DNA of 64,000 nt from Glutamicibacter sp002979865 (GCF_050030965.1 NZ_CP188297.1:744001-808000), one strand, 5' to 3'. Counted from the stretch's first letter, positions 40,181-49,302 are shown. Notes: generated by a model from the sequence alone, not told the origin. Program-made: numbers and translations.

Positions 40181-41686
40181 TTACTTCTCTTCTTCGGGAA
40201 TCTCGTCGAACAGATCCCGGCCGCCAGCTTGATCCGGGACTTTCAATGAACTCAAGGAAGCCGAACCAAGCCGCGCCGCAGCCTTCTCGCGTCGACGACG
40301 CACCAGGGTCTGGGCGATGCCTGCAATGATCACCAGCAGCAAGAGCACTCCCCCGCCGACGATCAGCAACGGCTGAAGCGCCGGTGCCGAGTCATCGGGA
40401 AGAACCGGATCTGGCGCCGCGACCTGCTTGAGGTCCGATTTCTCCATCGAGACGCCCGGAGCTGGGGTATCAGCAGTCTTCTGGGTGTCGCGGCGGTGCA
40501 CGCGAATCCACTCGCTGATCGTGCCCAGCGGGTTCTCGGATACCGAGGGGACGCTCGCCGTCACTGCCGCCTGCGCATCGATGATTCCGTAGCCGTAGAG
40601 GTTGTCCACGCCGGCTGTGCCGGTGTCCTTGGCGGTCTTCAGGATGCGGTTGATGACCTCAGGAGCTTTCATGTTCGGGTATTCCGAACGAATCAATGCG
40701 GCCACGCCCGCCACCAAAGGAGCCGCGCCAGAGGTACCGGACCAGCGCGCGTAGCCGTCATCTGGCAAGCCGCCGACCAACTGCTCGGCAGGGGCTGCAA
40801 CGCCGATGGAAATGCCTTCGGTCGAGGAATCCTGCGAAGCCTTGCCGCTGGCATCAACGCCGGCCACGGTCAGCACTCCCGGAATGGTGGCCGGGGCGCC
40901 CACCTGGCTCATGCCGCCCGAACGGTTGCCTGCAGCGGCAACAATAACCACGTCATGGTCTTCTGCGTACTTGAAGGCGTCATCCCAGCTTTCCGGCCAT
41001 GCCGGGCTGGTTGAACCGAGAGACATGTTGATGACCTTGGCCCCGGAATCCACGGCCCATTTCACGGCACGGGGGATCTGGGTTTCCACTGGAATCTTCG
41101 CCGGGTTGCCTTCGCCCATCCACAGCGACACAGACAGCAGGTCTGCTGCCGGAGCGACGCCGAGCACGCCGTCCTTGCCGCTCTTCAGCTTTGGCACCTT
41201 TTCGTACTCAGGTTCCTGGGGAATGTCCTCGTCTTCGTCTTCGGCGGTCTTCTTGGCCTTTTCCCACGCGGCCTTCAAGCGCTCGTTCTCGGATTTAACC
41301 CGCTTGATTTCGCCCTTGTTGTTGCCGCGCCCGCCGAGCAAGGTAGCCACCAAGGTGCCGTGCTCGCTCATGACGCCTATGGGCTTGTTGCCCTTGTCTC
41401 CGCCTGAGCCGGACATATCAGCACCGCCAACCACGGCACCCTTCAAGTCTGGATGCGCGGTATCAATGCCGGTATCAATGATCGCGACTTTGACGCCTTC
41501 GCCCTTTGTCGTCTTGTGCGCTTCGGCCACGCCCAACGACTTGAGCCAGTATTCGGACTCACGCATGTTGTCAGCGCGGGCAGGTACGCCCACGCTGAGC
41601 AGGGTGAAGGCCAACAGCGCTGCGACAAGCAGAGAGCCGAGCTTGAGGAAGCCCATTCTTTTCCTGGCACGCAAAGCTGAGCTCAA
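40181..41686 (-). CDS. Secreted membrane-anchored subtilisin-like protease (mycosin-like, S8)
   Basis: TTG at 41686 is chosen because AAGGAG lies five bases before it and it places a normal signal peptide (FLKLGSLLVAALLAFTLLSVGVPARA) at residues 13-38; the longer frame would overlap ppx. 501 residues. The catalytic triad is D71 (AIIDTGIDTAHPD), H109 (SEHGTLVATLLGG) and S319 (WSGTSGAAPLVAG), with oxyanion N254 (AAGN). A membrane helix (LLIVGGGVLLLLVIIAGIAQTLV) precedes a basic tail. Mycosins process or support type VII secretion, but no ESX genes are in the window. An unusual charged helical insertion occupies about residues 120-173. Confidence 0.9.
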   Translation of the reverse strand: MSSALRARKRMGFLKLGSLLVAALLAFTLLSVGVPARADNMRESEYWLKSLGVAEAHKTTKGEGVKVAIIDTGIDTAHPDLKGAVVGGADMSGSGGDKGNKPIGVMSEHGTLVATLLGGRGNNKGEIKRVKSENERLKAAWEKAKKTAEDEDEDIPQEPEYEKVPKLKSGKDGVLGVAPAADLLSVSLWMGEGNPAKIPVETQIPRAVKWAVDSGAKVINMSLGSTSPAWPESWDDAFKYAEDHDVVIVAAAGNRSGGMSQVGAPATIPGVLTVAGVDASGKASQDSSTEGISIGVAAPAEQLVGGLPDDGYARWSGTSGAAPLVAGVAALIRSEYPNMKAPEVINRILKTAKDTGTAGVDNLYGYGIIDAQAAVTASVPSVSENPLGTISEWIRVHRRDTQKTADTPAPGVSMEKSDLKQVAAPDPVLPDDSAPALQPLLIVGGGVLLLLVIIAGIAQTLVRRRREKAAARLGSASLSSLKVPDQAGGRDLFDEIPEEEK

Positions 41687-41720
41687 GACATCTCCTTGGG
41701 TCGGTGACTGGGTGACAGGT

Positions 41721-42647
41721 TCAGGCGGCGGCAGCTGAAGCCGCGATTCCGTCGAGAATATCGTGTTCGGAAGCAATCAGAACCATTTCGCGGTTCCCGC
41801 TGGCCTTTTCAAGGTAATGAAGGATGCGTTGCACAATGGCTGCGCCAGCTTGGATCACATCAACTCGTCCCGGATGCATGAAGCCCAGTGCCGCGCGCTC
41901 TTCCCGGCTGTAGGAAAGCATGCTGGCGGTGGCTTGGCGCATCTGGGCGAAGCTCAGCTGCGCCCCATGGATCTTTTCCGACTCGTACTGCTTCAATCCC
42001 AGGGCCTGGGCGGTGAGCGTCGTGAAAGTGCCTGCAACCATGATCACCGCGTCGACCTGCGCAACGTCAACCGATCCGGCCAAGGATTCCAAGGTGCTGT
42101 CCATGAATTCCAAGGCCTGGTCCGAACGCAATCCCGCTTGGTGGAACCGTTCGGTAACGCGCACACAACCCATGTCCAGGCTCTTGGCTGCCAACGGGCC
42201 GGTGGCATCACCGAGAACGAATTCAGTGGATCCACCACCGAGGTCGATCACCAGGCTCTTGCCGCTTTGCCCGTCCCGAACCGAAGCCGCACCGGCAAAG
42301 GACAGGGAGGCTTCTTCTTCACCGCTGATCACTTCCGGGGCGACGCCCAGGATCTTGGTGATCCGCTCGGTGAAGACCTCGCGATTCGATGCATCGCGGG
42401 CCGCCGAGGTCGCTGCGAAACGGATGGCTTCCACCCCATGCTCATCGCACAGCTTCTTGTACTCGCGAGCAGCTTCAAAGGTGCGCTCCAAGGCCTCGGG
42501 AGCGAAAGCGCCGGTAGCGTCAACGCCCTGGCCCAAGCGCACGATGCGCATGGTGCGCAGCACGTCGACCAGCTGGCCATCGGCCCCGATGTCCGCGATC
42601 AGCAGACGGATGGAGTTGGTTCCGCAGTCAATACCGGCCACGCGCAT
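41721..42647 (-). CDS. ppx: Exopolyphosphatase / guanosine pentaphosphatase family protein
   Basis: A 308-residue ASKHA-fold phosphatase of the Ppx/GppA family. The phosphate-binding motifs are AGIDCGTNSIRLLIAD (residues 4-19), SGEEEASLSFAGA near 123 and VIDLGGGSTEFVLG near 146. Length corresponds to the short single-module form seen in actinobacteria (mycobacterial Ppx1/2 type). It hydrolyses polyphosphate or (p)ppGpp-related substrates; which one cannot be decided here. Its start overlaps the DUF501 stop by one base, indicating coupled translation. Confidence 0.93.
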   Translation of the reverse strand: MRVAGIDCGTNSIRLLIADIGADGQLVDVLRTMRIVRLGQGVDATGAFAPEALERTFEAAREYKKLCDEHGVEAIRFAATSAARDASNREVFTERITKILGVAPEVISGEEEASLSFAGAASVRDGQSGKSLVIDLGGGSTEFVLGDATGPLAAKSLDMGCVRVTERFHQAGLRSDQALEFMDSTLESLAGSVDVAQVDAVIMVAGTFTTLTAQALGLKQYESEKIHGAQLSFAQMRQATASMLSYSREERAALGFMHPGRVDVIQAGAAIVQRILHYLEKASGNREMVLIASEHDILDGIAASAAAA

Positions 42648-43348
42648 TAGGCGTCATCCTGGTCAGCGCCCTGTGCGGATTCACGCACGGCACGCTTCCG
42701 GGCGCGTTCTGCGCGCTTGGCCGCTGGGTCCTGCTGTTCCTGGGTCTTCACGTGGCGCGAGCGGTCACGGCTCGGCGCCTCGGATTCGGTATCCCAAGCA
42801 CCTACGCAGTAGCACTTGTCCTTGGTCCACCACTGGGCAATCCCAGCCAGCGCTTCATCACCCAGCGGGTTCACGCCCTCGCCGGCAGCCAGCGAGTGCC
42901 CTACCAGCACGTGCAAGCACTTGACGCGGGTCGGCATGCCACCAGCAGAGACCCCAGCGATTTCCGGAACGGCCCCGGTTCCCGAGCGCTGGCCAATCGC
43001 ATCGCGGTTGGCCAGGTACGACTCGTGGGCAGCTACATAAGCCTGCGCCAGCTGCGCGTCCTCACCCAGGCGGTCATTCATCTCGTTCATCAACCCGGCA
43101 GCTTCCAACCGCGACACTGCCGCAGTGATCACCGGGTGCGCCAGGTAGTAGGTGGTGGGGAAGGGAATACCCGAGGAAAGGCGCGGTGCCGTGGTGGCTA
43201 CCAGAGGGTTTCCGCAAACGCAGCGCGCACCGATCTCCACCACATCGCGCACCGGGCGGTTCAGCTGGCGGGACAGGGTGTCGAGGTCAGCTTCGCTGGG
43301 TACTCGTCCGGCGGCGTCAAGGGCTTCGCGGATTGGCTGTTCAGTCAC
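42647..43348 (-). CDS. DUF501 family protein
   Basis: A 233-residue protein whose core RCVCGNPLVATTAPRLSSGIPFPTTYYLAHPVITAAVSRLEAAGLM is the hallmark of DUF501, a family encoded between divIC/ftsB and ppx in nearly all actinobacteria. Two cysteines (RCVCGNP) and a later MPTRVKCLHVLVGHSLAAGEGVNPLGDE with WTKDKCYC suggest metal or redox chemistry, but no activity is established. The C-terminal 40 residues are a charged Arg/Lys/Glu tail. It starts 29 bases after the ftsB homologue. Confidence 0.9.
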   Translation of the reverse strand: MTEQPIREALDAAGRVPSEADLDTLSRQLNRPVRDVVEIGARCVCGNPLVATTAPRLSSGIPFPTTYYLAHPVITAAVSRLEAAGLMNEMNDRLGEDAQLAQAYVAAHESYLANRDAIGQRSGTGAVPEIAGVSAGGMPTRVKCLHVLVGHSLAAGEGVNPLGDEALAGIAQWWTKDKCYCVGAWDTESEAPSRDRSRHVKTQEQQDPAAKRAERARKRAVRESAQGADQDDA

Positions 43349-43377
43349 GGTTATAAGTCTCTTCGTGTTTAAAGTGG

Positions 43378-44217
43378 TTAGTCAGTGGCAGAACGTCGAA
43401 CGGAGTCGAGCAGAGCATCAACCCATGGAAGTTCCTGGCGCACCTCGAAGGTGCTTCCGTTGCCGTCGGCGGGCGTCTCTTCATCCTTAGGGCGTTCACC
43501 CACCACCATGTAGAGCTTTTCACCAGGCATTACCAAGTTTATCCGCTCGCGTGCTTGCTGCTTGATGTACAGCGGGTCATCCCAGCGCGCGATCTCTGCC
43601 TTGAGGTCATCGCGCTGCGTCTCCAGCGCTTCGATCGAGGCATTCAGCTCATTCAGCTCCGCCATCTGCGTGCGGTAGAAATTCACCGTGGGCACGAGCA
43701 TCACTGCGAAGAAGGCCAGGACCACGATCAAGGCGGCGATACGGCCGGAAAACCGGTGCGCAGCAACGGGTTCGCCCTCGGGGACGTGGTTCTGGCCAGA
43801 CGGCTTCTGCCCCGGCTTGCGGCGTACGGCAGCAGAGAACTTCACCCGGTCATCGCGTCGGCGTTCGTTCTGCTTTTCCTTGGCACGTTCGCGCAGCGGC
43901 ACCTTCGGCTTCGGCGCGTAATTTCCTGCAAATTCTTTCGGCTCACGTGACGCATCTGACGCTGGGCGTGCCGTCGCTTTCGGCTTCGCGGCAACGCTTC
44001 TGGGCTTCTGCGCAGCGGGAGCGGCCTTCGGTGGGCGCGGCGTTGCAGGAGTTTGCCTGGCCTGCACTTGTGGCCTGACGATGCGCAGAGCGTCGGTAGG
44101 CGGTTCAGCTTCGGAACCTGCGCCGTCATGTTTCGTCTGGTCAACCGGGGTTATTACGGCTTCTTCGGCCGGATCCGGAGTATTACGGCGAGGCATTCGC
44201 GGTGGTCGCTGAGCCAT
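43378..44217 (-). CDS. Septum formation initiator family protein (FtsB/DivIC)
   Basis: A 279-residue bitopic membrane protein of the divisome. About 155 cytoplasmic residues, rich in Pro, Lys, Ala and Arg, precede one membrane helix (about 158-180, IAALIVVLAFFAVMLVPTVNF). Next is a short coiled coil (MAELNELNASIEALETQRDDLKAEI) and the conserved WDDPLYIKQQARERINLVMPGEKLYMVV segment. FtsB/DivIC forms a complex with FtsL/FtsQ at midcell. The N-terminal extension is much longer than in E. coli FtsB but usual for actinobacterial DivIC. GGGGGAG ribosome-binding site. Encoded between eno and DUF501. Confidence 0.92.
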   Translation of the reverse strand: MAQRPPRMPRRNTPDPAEEAVITPVDQTKHDGAGSEAEPPTDALRIVRPQVQARQTPATPRPPKAAPAAQKPRSVAAKPKATARPASDASREPKEFAGNYAPKPKVPLRERAKEKQNERRRDDRVKFSAAVRRKPGQKPSGQNHVPEGEPVAAHRFSGRIAALIVVLAFFAVMLVPTVNFYRTQMAELNELNASIEALETQRDDLKAEIARWDDPLYIKQQARERINLVMPGEKLYMVVGERPKDEETPADGNGSTFEVRQELPWVDALLDSVRRSATD

Positions 44218-44292
44218 ACTCCCCCAATTCCCGTGGTGCTTTTCGTGCGGTGTTGCCGTGGACTTGGCAAGATAATTCCATTAAATAACGAA

Positions 44293-44323
44293 AAGCCCGC
44301 CGGTATCCACTACCGACGAGCTT
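44293..44323 (-). terminator. Terminator of eno
   Basis: An imperfect 13-bp stem (AAGCCCGCCGGTA with TACCGACGAGCTT) with a 5-base loop, followed on the minus strand by TTTTCGTTATTT. It is 18 bases after the eno stop. Confidence 0.75.
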
Positions 44324-44341
44324 ATTCGCTATTACTGAAAA

Positions 44342-45622
44342 TTAGCTGTTGAAACGCGGGAACGCGCTACGGCCAGCGTAGACCGCCGAGGCGCCCAGGT
44401 CTTCTTCGATACGCAGCAGCTGGTTATACTTGGCTACGCGCTCGGAGCGAGCTGGTGCACCGGTCTTGATCTGCCCGGCGTTGGTTGCCACACAGATGTC
44501 AGCGATGGTGACATCTTCGGTTTCACCCGAACGGTGCGAGGTGATGGTGGTGTACCCGGCACGCTGCGCCATGGTCACTGCATCGATGGTTTCGGTCAGG
44601 GTGCCAATCTGGTTGACCTTCACCAGCAGCGAGTTGGCGGTGCCCTTGGCGATGCCGTCGGCCAGGCGCTGCGGGTTGGTGACGAACAGGTCGTCGCCTA
44701 CCAGCTGCACCTTATCGCCAATGGCGTCGGTCAGGGTCTTCCAGCCATCCCAGTCGTCTTCATCCAGTGGATCCTCGATCGAAACCAATGGGAAGTCGGC
44801 AACCAGGCCAGCGTAGTAGTCGCTCATTTCCTGGGCAGAGAGCGCCTTGCCCTCGAACTGGTAAGCGCCGTTCTCGTAGAACTCGGAGGAAGCGACATCC
44901 AGCGCCAGGGCGATGTCTTCGCCCGGGGTGTAGCCAGCGCGCTTGATCGCTTCGGTGATCAGTTCCAGAGCCGCGCGGTTGCTTGGCAGGTTCGGAGCGA
45001 ATCCGCCCTCGTCGCCCAGGCCGGTGGAGAGGTTCTTCTCCTTCAGCACGGACTTGAGGTTGTGGTAGACCTCGACGCCCCAGCGCAGGCCCTCGGAGAA
45101 GGTCGGCGCGCCGAGCGGGGCGATCATGAATTCCTGGATGTCCACGTCGGAGTCGGCGTGGGAGCCGCCGTTGAGGATGTTCATCAGTGGCACTGGCAGT
45201 ACGTGCGCGTTAGGGCCGCCCAGGTACTTGAACAGTGGCAGGTTGGCGCTCACTGCAGCGGCGTTGGCCACTGCCAGGGAGACGCCGAGGATGGCGTTTG
45301 CACCCAGCTTGGACTTGTTGGCAGTGCCGTCCAGTTCAATCATGGTGGCATCGATGGCGCGCTGGTCGGTGGCGTCAAGGCCCTCCAGCTCGTCGGCGAT
45401 TTCGTCGATGACGGACTCTACAGCACCCAGTACGCCCTTGCCGAGGTACCGGTCTTTGTCGCCGTCGCGACGCTCAGCTGCTTCGAAAGCGCCGGTGGAT
45501 GCACCGGAAGGAACAGCAGCACGGCCATGCGAGCCGTCGGATAGCAGGACCTCGACCTCGACGGTCGGATTGCCGCGGGAATCAAGGATTTCGCGCGCGT
45601 GAATGGCGTCAATCAATGCCAT
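44342..45622 (-). CDS. eno: Enolase (phosphopyruvate hydratase)
   Basis: A 426-residue glycolytic enzyme converting 2-phosphoglycerate to phosphoenolpyruvate. Start codon ATG with AAGGAG upstream. Motifs are REILDSRGNPTVEVEV near residue 11, SGASTGAFEA near 38, GDDLFVTNPQRL near 312, the enolase signature LLVKVNQIGTLTET near 335, and TSHRSGETEDVTIADICVA near 364 (catalytic Lys/His region). Full length. Its position upstream of ftsB/divIC and downstream of mazG is conserved in actinobacteria. Confidence 0.98.
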   Translation of the reverse strand: MALIDAIHAREILDSRGNPTVEVEVLLSDGSHGRAAVPSGASTGAFEAAERRDGDKDRYLGKGVLGAVESVIDEIADELEGLDATDQRAIDATMIELDGTANKSKLGANAILGVSLAVANAAAVSANLPLFKYLGGPNAHVLPVPLMNILNGGSHADSDVDIQEFMIAPLGAPTFSEGLRWGVEVYHNLKSVLKEKNLSTGLGDEGGFAPNLPSNRAALELITEAIKRAGYTPGEDIALALDVASSEFYENGAYQFEGKALSAQEMSDYYAGLVADFPLVSIEDPLDEDDWDGWKTLTDAIGDKVQLVGDDLFVTNPQRLADGIAKGTANSLLVKVNQIGTLTETIDAVTMAQRAGYTTITSHRSGETEDVTIADICVATNAGQIKTGAPARSERVAKYNQLLRIEEDLGASAVYAGRSAFPRFNS

Positions 45623-45714
45623 GAGTATGGACTCCTTGTAGAAAAGGGGTGGTCTTGGGGCAGGTCAACCAGCGGTCGCTGATAAGACCGTCGGCGCCAT
45701 TGCCTGTCTCTAGC

Positions 45715-46413
45715 CTAGCGCTTCGAAGGTGATTTGGGCGATGTTGTTGCGCCAGTTTCCGCGCCGTATTGCTGGCCCAGGGCCGCGCGCAGCACCGATT
45801 CGGCATCCAGGCCCAGCTCCTCGGCCCTCGCTGACAGGGCCATTAATTCCTTAGCCAGGGAGAACTCGTCGACGATTCGCTCACGAACCTGCTCGGTGAC
45901 AAGCCCGGCCGCGGGCTGTGCCGATCCTGCTCTGGCATGGCGATCAAGCAATTTCTGCGCGAGCGCCAGGGACGGCAGCCCAGCGGGCAGTCCCGCGTTC
46001 TTCCGCTTCTTCGGCTGGCCGGCGCGTTCGGCCTGCTTCGCCGCATCCCACACGCGGATAATCTCATCCACATCCGTGATGACGTCCTGGCGGACCTGGC
46101 CCTGCTCGTCGAAAATATGCCGGTTGCGGCGCAATAGCTTCGCATTCAGCGTTTCGGCGACATCTTCCAGGCCGAAATGGTCTTGCTCCTCGGCGATCAG
46201 CGAATGCAGCAGGATCTGGAAGAACAAGTCCCCCAGCTCCTCCTTCAACAGATCCGGGTTCCGTTCAGCGATGGCGTCCAGCACCTCATAGCTTTCCTCA
46301 ATGAGGTAGGTGCGCAGCGACTCGTGAGTCAGCGCGCCAGTCCAGGCGCATCTGCTGCGAAGGGTCCGTACGGTGGCGTTGAGCTGGTCTAGCTGCGTTC
46401 TGTTCTCCGGCAT
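45715..46413 (-). CDS. mazG: MazG-type nucleoside triphosphate pyrophosphohydrolase
   Basis: A 232-residue all-alpha NTP pyrophosphohydrolase. The metal-binding EExxE/ExxD pattern is visible in LIEESYEVLDAI near residue 32 and LKEELGDLFFQILLHSLIAEE near 55. The C-terminal part is partially conserved (AGQPKKRKNAGLPAGLPSLALAQKLLDR). MazG hydrolyses aberrant dNTPs, and in some bacteria affects ppGpp. A TAGCAT -10 box 6 bases before the ATG indicates leaderless transcription. It lies upstream of eno. Confidence 0.93.
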   Translation of the reverse strand: MPENRTQLDQLNATVRTLRSRCAWTGALTHESLRTYLIEESYEVLDAIAERNPDLLKEELGDLFFQILLHSLIAEEQDHFGLEDVAETLNAKLLRRNRHIFDEQGQVRQDVITDVDEIIRVWDAAKQAERAGQPKKRKNAGLPAGLPSLALAQKLLDRHARAGSAQPAAGLVTEQVRERIVDEFSLAKELMALSARAEELGLDAESVLRAALGQQYGAETGATTSPKSPSKR

Positions 46414-46419
46414 AGGAAC

Positions 46420-46425
46420 ATGCTA
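46420..46425 (-). promoter_or_regulatory. -10 element of mazG (leaderless type)
   Basis: Reads TAGCAT on the minus strand, 6 bases before the ATG at 46413. Confidence 0.45.
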
Positions 46426-46523
46426 TCGAAGCGGGCTTTCAGCCTGCGGCCCAGGAGCTGCCCATTGCTGCCCATTCGGGCTAGCATGGCCGTAGTTCAT
46501 CCCGACGACGCGAAGGATTGCCA

Positions 46524-48014
46524 ATGACCGTCCAAGACACCGCCCAGCTGGAATTCCTGGATCAGCTTCCAGCCAAACTCTTCATCGGCGGCCAGTGGGT
46601 TGAGGGGCGCTCCGAGCGCATCCTGCGCACTGCCAACCCTTTCGATGACTCGCTCCTGGCCGAGATCCGCCAGGCCTCGACCCAAGACGTCGACGACGCC
46701 TATGGCGCTGCCGCCGCTGCGCAGCCAGGCTGGGCGGCGCTCTCCCCCGGCAAGCGCTCGAAGGTCCTGAACCAGGCCGCCGACTACCTGCAGTCGAACT
46801 TCGAGGGCATCCTGGCGCTGTTGACCGCCGAGTCCGGTTCCACGCAGTTGAAGGCGAACATCGAACTGGGCGGCACCATCGCTGCCATCCGCGAAGCAGC
46901 CACCTTCCCCACCCGGGTGCACGGCAAGATCCTGCCCTCCAATGCCGAGGGCAAGGAGAACCGGGTCTACCGCGAACCGGTCGGCGTAGTGGGCGTCATC
47001 AGCCCGTGGAACTTCCCGCTGCTGCTGTCGGCCCGGTCCGTAGCGCCCGCCCTGGCCCTGGGCAATGCGGTGGTGCTCAAACCCGCCTCGGATACCCCGC
47101 TGGTGGGAGCCTTGGTCCTGGCCAAGGCTTTCGCCGAGGCTGGCCTGCCAGATGGCGTGCTGAACGCAGTGGTTGGGTCCGGTTCGGAAATCGGCGATTA
47201 CTTCGTGGCGCATCGGACCCCGTCGCTGGTTTCGTTCACCGGTTCGACTCCGGTGGGCAAGAACGTCGGGAAAATCGCGGTCAGCGGCGAGCACATGAAA
47301 CGCGTGGCGCTGGAGCTTGGCGGCAACGCGCCATTCGTCGTGCTCGAAGACGCTGATCTTGACGAAGCAGCCAAGGCCGCGACCCTGGGCAAGTTCTTGC
47401 ACCAGGGGCAGATCTGCATGGCCATCAACCGCATCATCGTCCAGGCTCCGGTCTACGAGGCCTTCATCGAGAAGTTCATCGAGCAGGTCGGCAAGCTCGG
47501 CTATGGCGATGCCGCCGATCCAGCCAACCTCGTGGGACCGATCATCAATGATGCGCAGTTGGCGTCGGTGAGCGGCAAGATCAAGACCGCACGTGGCCAG
47601 GGCGCCCGCGAAGTCCTGGCAGGTTCGATCACAGGCCGTGTGGTCTCTCCCCACGTCTTCGCAGATGTCACCAGCGGCATGGAACTGTTCCGCGAGGAGA
47701 TCTTCGGTCCGGTCGTGGGCATCGCCAAGGCCGACTCCGAAGAGCATGCGCTGGAACTGGCCAACGACACCGAATTCGGCTTGTCCTCGGCCGTTTTCAC
47801 GCAAAACCTGGAGAAGGGCGTCGCCTTTGCCCGCGGCATCAAGGCCGGGATGACTCACGTCAATGACATCACCGTCAATGATGAACCGCATGTGATGTTC
47901 GGTGGCGAGAAGAATTCGGGTCTGGGCCGTTTCAACGGCGAGTGGGCTATCGAGGAATTCACCACCGATCACTGGGTCGGCGTGCAGTCCACCAAGAAGC
48001 AGTACCCGTTCTAG
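46524..48014 (+). CDS. Aldehyde dehydrogenase family protein
   Basis: A 496-residue NAD(P)-dependent aldehyde dehydrogenase. The ATG at 46524 has GAAGGA six bases upstream and is preferred over TTG 46518. Motifs: GVISPWNFPLLLSARSVAPALALGNAVVLKPASDTPL (cofactor binding) near residue 158, SFTGSTPVGKNVGKIA near 237, LELGGNAPFVVLEDADLD (catalytic Glu) near 260, and HQGQICMAINRI (catalytic Cys) near 295. It resembles benzaldehyde/vanillin dehydrogenase-type enzymes, but the substrate is not determined. It is transcribed alone and ends at a bidirectional terminator. Confidence 0.93.
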   Translation: MTVQDTAQLEFLDQLPAKLFIGGQWVEGRSERILRTANPFDDSLLAEIRQASTQDVDDAYGAAAAAQPGWAALSPGKRSKVLNQAADYLQSNFEGILALLTAESGSTQLKANIELGGTIAAIREAATFPTRVHGKILPSNAEGKENRVYREPVGVVGVISPWNFPLLLSARSVAPALALGNAVVLKPASDTPLVGALVLAKAFAEAGLPDGVLNAVVGSGSEIGDYFVAHRTPSLVSFTGSTPVGKNVGKIAVSGEHMKRVALELGGNAPFVVLEDADLDEAAKAATLGKFLHQGQICMAINRIIVQAPVYEAFIEKFIEQVGKLGYGDAADPANLVGPIINDAQLASVSGKIKTARGQGAREVLAGSITGRVVSPHVFADVTSGMELFREEIFGPVVGIAKADSEEHALELANDTEFGLSSAVFTQNLEKGVAFARGIKAGMTHVNDITVNDEPHVMFGGEKNSGLGRFNGEWAIEEFTTDHWVGVQSTKKQYPF

Positions 48015-48037
48015 GAACCACCTGCCCTTGGAACCAG

Positions 48038-48073
48038 CGAAGCCGCCCCTTGCTTGGGCAAGGGACGGCTTCG
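48038..48073. terminator. Bidirectional terminator between the aldehyde dehydrogenase gene and add
   Basis: A 16-bp stem (CGAAGCCGCCCCTTGC with GCAAGGGACGGCTTCG, one mismatch) with a 4-base loop between two convergent genes. Confidence 0.8.
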
Positions 48074-48101
48074 GTGGTTGCCTGGCGGCTGGGTCCTGGA
48101 A

Positions 48102-49295
48102 CTAGTCGGCGACGTTTTCGTATTCGTCTTCGTCGTAGTCCTCGTCATCCAGCAGGTTGTCGTAGTAGTCGTTGATGTACTCAACGAGCAGCTCGCGCAT
48201 TTCCAGCGGGACGAAGGCAGCTTCGGCGGCGTTCAGCGTCAGATCCAGCAGATCTTCCAAGTCGTAGTCGAAGGCTTCTACCAGCAATTCGAACTCATCG
48301 GACAAGGTGGTGCCGGACATCAGGCGGTTATCCGGCGAGATGGTGACATTGAAACCGGTCTGGACCAGCAGGTCGATCGGGTGGTTCCCGATGCCTTCGC
48401 CGAATTTGGAGGTAGCACCGGTCTGCAGGTTCGAGGACGGGCAGACTTCCAGCGGGATGCCGCGTTCGCGGACCCAGTTCGCTACCGGGCCCAGCGATAC
48501 CAGGCCGGTATCGTCGCTGAGTTCTTCGCCGTTCTCGTCGATAGCTCCGAACTCGATCTCGATGTCCTCGGCTACGCGGACTCCGTGGCCCAGGCGCTGG
48601 GCGCGGCCGATCAGGATGGCTTCCTTGATGGAATCCAGGCCGGCTGCTTCGCCAGCGTGCACGGTGGTTGGGAAGAGGTTCTCGGCCAGCAGGTCGAAAG
48701 CTTCCTTCATCACTGAGGGCGGGAAGCCATCTTCAGCACCGGCGATATCGAAACCGACGACTCCGCGACCACGGTGGCGCAGGGCCAGCTTGGCGATTTC
48801 CACGCCTTGGTCGCTGTGGCGCATGGCGGTAACGATCTGGCCGATCTGCATCGGGTGGCCCTCGGCGTTGAGCTGCTCGCAGGCCTGGTCCAGGCCTTCC
48901 TGGATGGCGTCGACGACGTCGTCCAGGCTCAAGCCTTCGCGGCGGTGCTGCTCTGGTGCATAGCGGACTTCGCCGTAGATGACACCGTCTTCAGCGAGGT
49001 CCTCTACGAATTCGCGGGCAACGCGGATCAGCGCATCTCGGGTCTGCATGACCGCGACGGTGTGCTCGAAGGTTTCCAGGTAGCGTGGCAGCGAGCCGGA
49101 GTCGGCTGATTCACGGAACCATTCGCCCAAAGCTTCTGCTTCGGTCTCTGGCAGCTCGTGTCCAATCTCGGCGGCCAGCTCGATGATCGTCTGAGGGCGC
49201 AAACCACCGTCGAGGTGGTCATGGAGCGAAACTTTAGGCAGATCCCGGAAATCGAATTCGGGATCGTAGTCAGTATGAATCATTTCTTCAGTCAC
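48102..49295 (-). CDS. add: Adenosine deaminase
   Basis: A 397-residue metallo-hydrolase converting adenosine to inosine. Zinc and catalytic residues occur in KVSLHDHLDGGLRP (HxH) near residue 22, FPTTVHAGEAAGLDS near 215 (His and catalytic Glu), RLGHGVRVAED near 241 and VTISPDNRLMSGTTLSDE near 306 (in place of the more common NTDDP). The C-terminal 25 residues are very acidic and Tyr-rich (DYYDNLLDDEDYDEDEYENV), not needed for the fold. The GTG start is 7 bases after a TAGGCT -10 box (leaderless type). Fits with the nucleoside salvage operon nearby. Confidence 0.94.
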   Translation of the reverse strand: MTEEMIHTDYDPEFDFRDLPKVSLHDHLDGGLRPQTIIELAAEIGHELPETEAEALGEWFRESADSGSLPRYLETFEHTVAVMQTRDALIRVAREFVEDLAEDGVIYGEVRYAPEQHRREGLSLDDVVDAIQEGLDQACEQLNAEGHPMQIGQIVTAMRHSDQGVEIAKLALRHRGRGVVGFDIAGAEDGFPPSVMKEAFDLLAENLFPTTVHAGEAAGLDSIKEAILIGRAQRLGHGVRVAEDIEIEFGAIDENGEELSDDTGLVSLGPVANWVRERGIPLEVCPSSNLQTGATSKFGEGIGNHPIDLLVQTGFNVTISPDNRLMSGTTLSDEFELLVEAFDYDLEDLLDLTLNAAEAAFVPLEMRELLVEYINDYYDNLLDDEDYDEDEYENVAD

Positions 49296-49302
49296 ACCAC
49301 TG

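Noticed and set aside
46497..47972. 491-codon minus-strand frame opposite the aldehyde dehydrogenase
   Set aside because: The plus strand has all aldehyde dehydrogenase motifs and a ribosome-binding site; the antisense frame has none.
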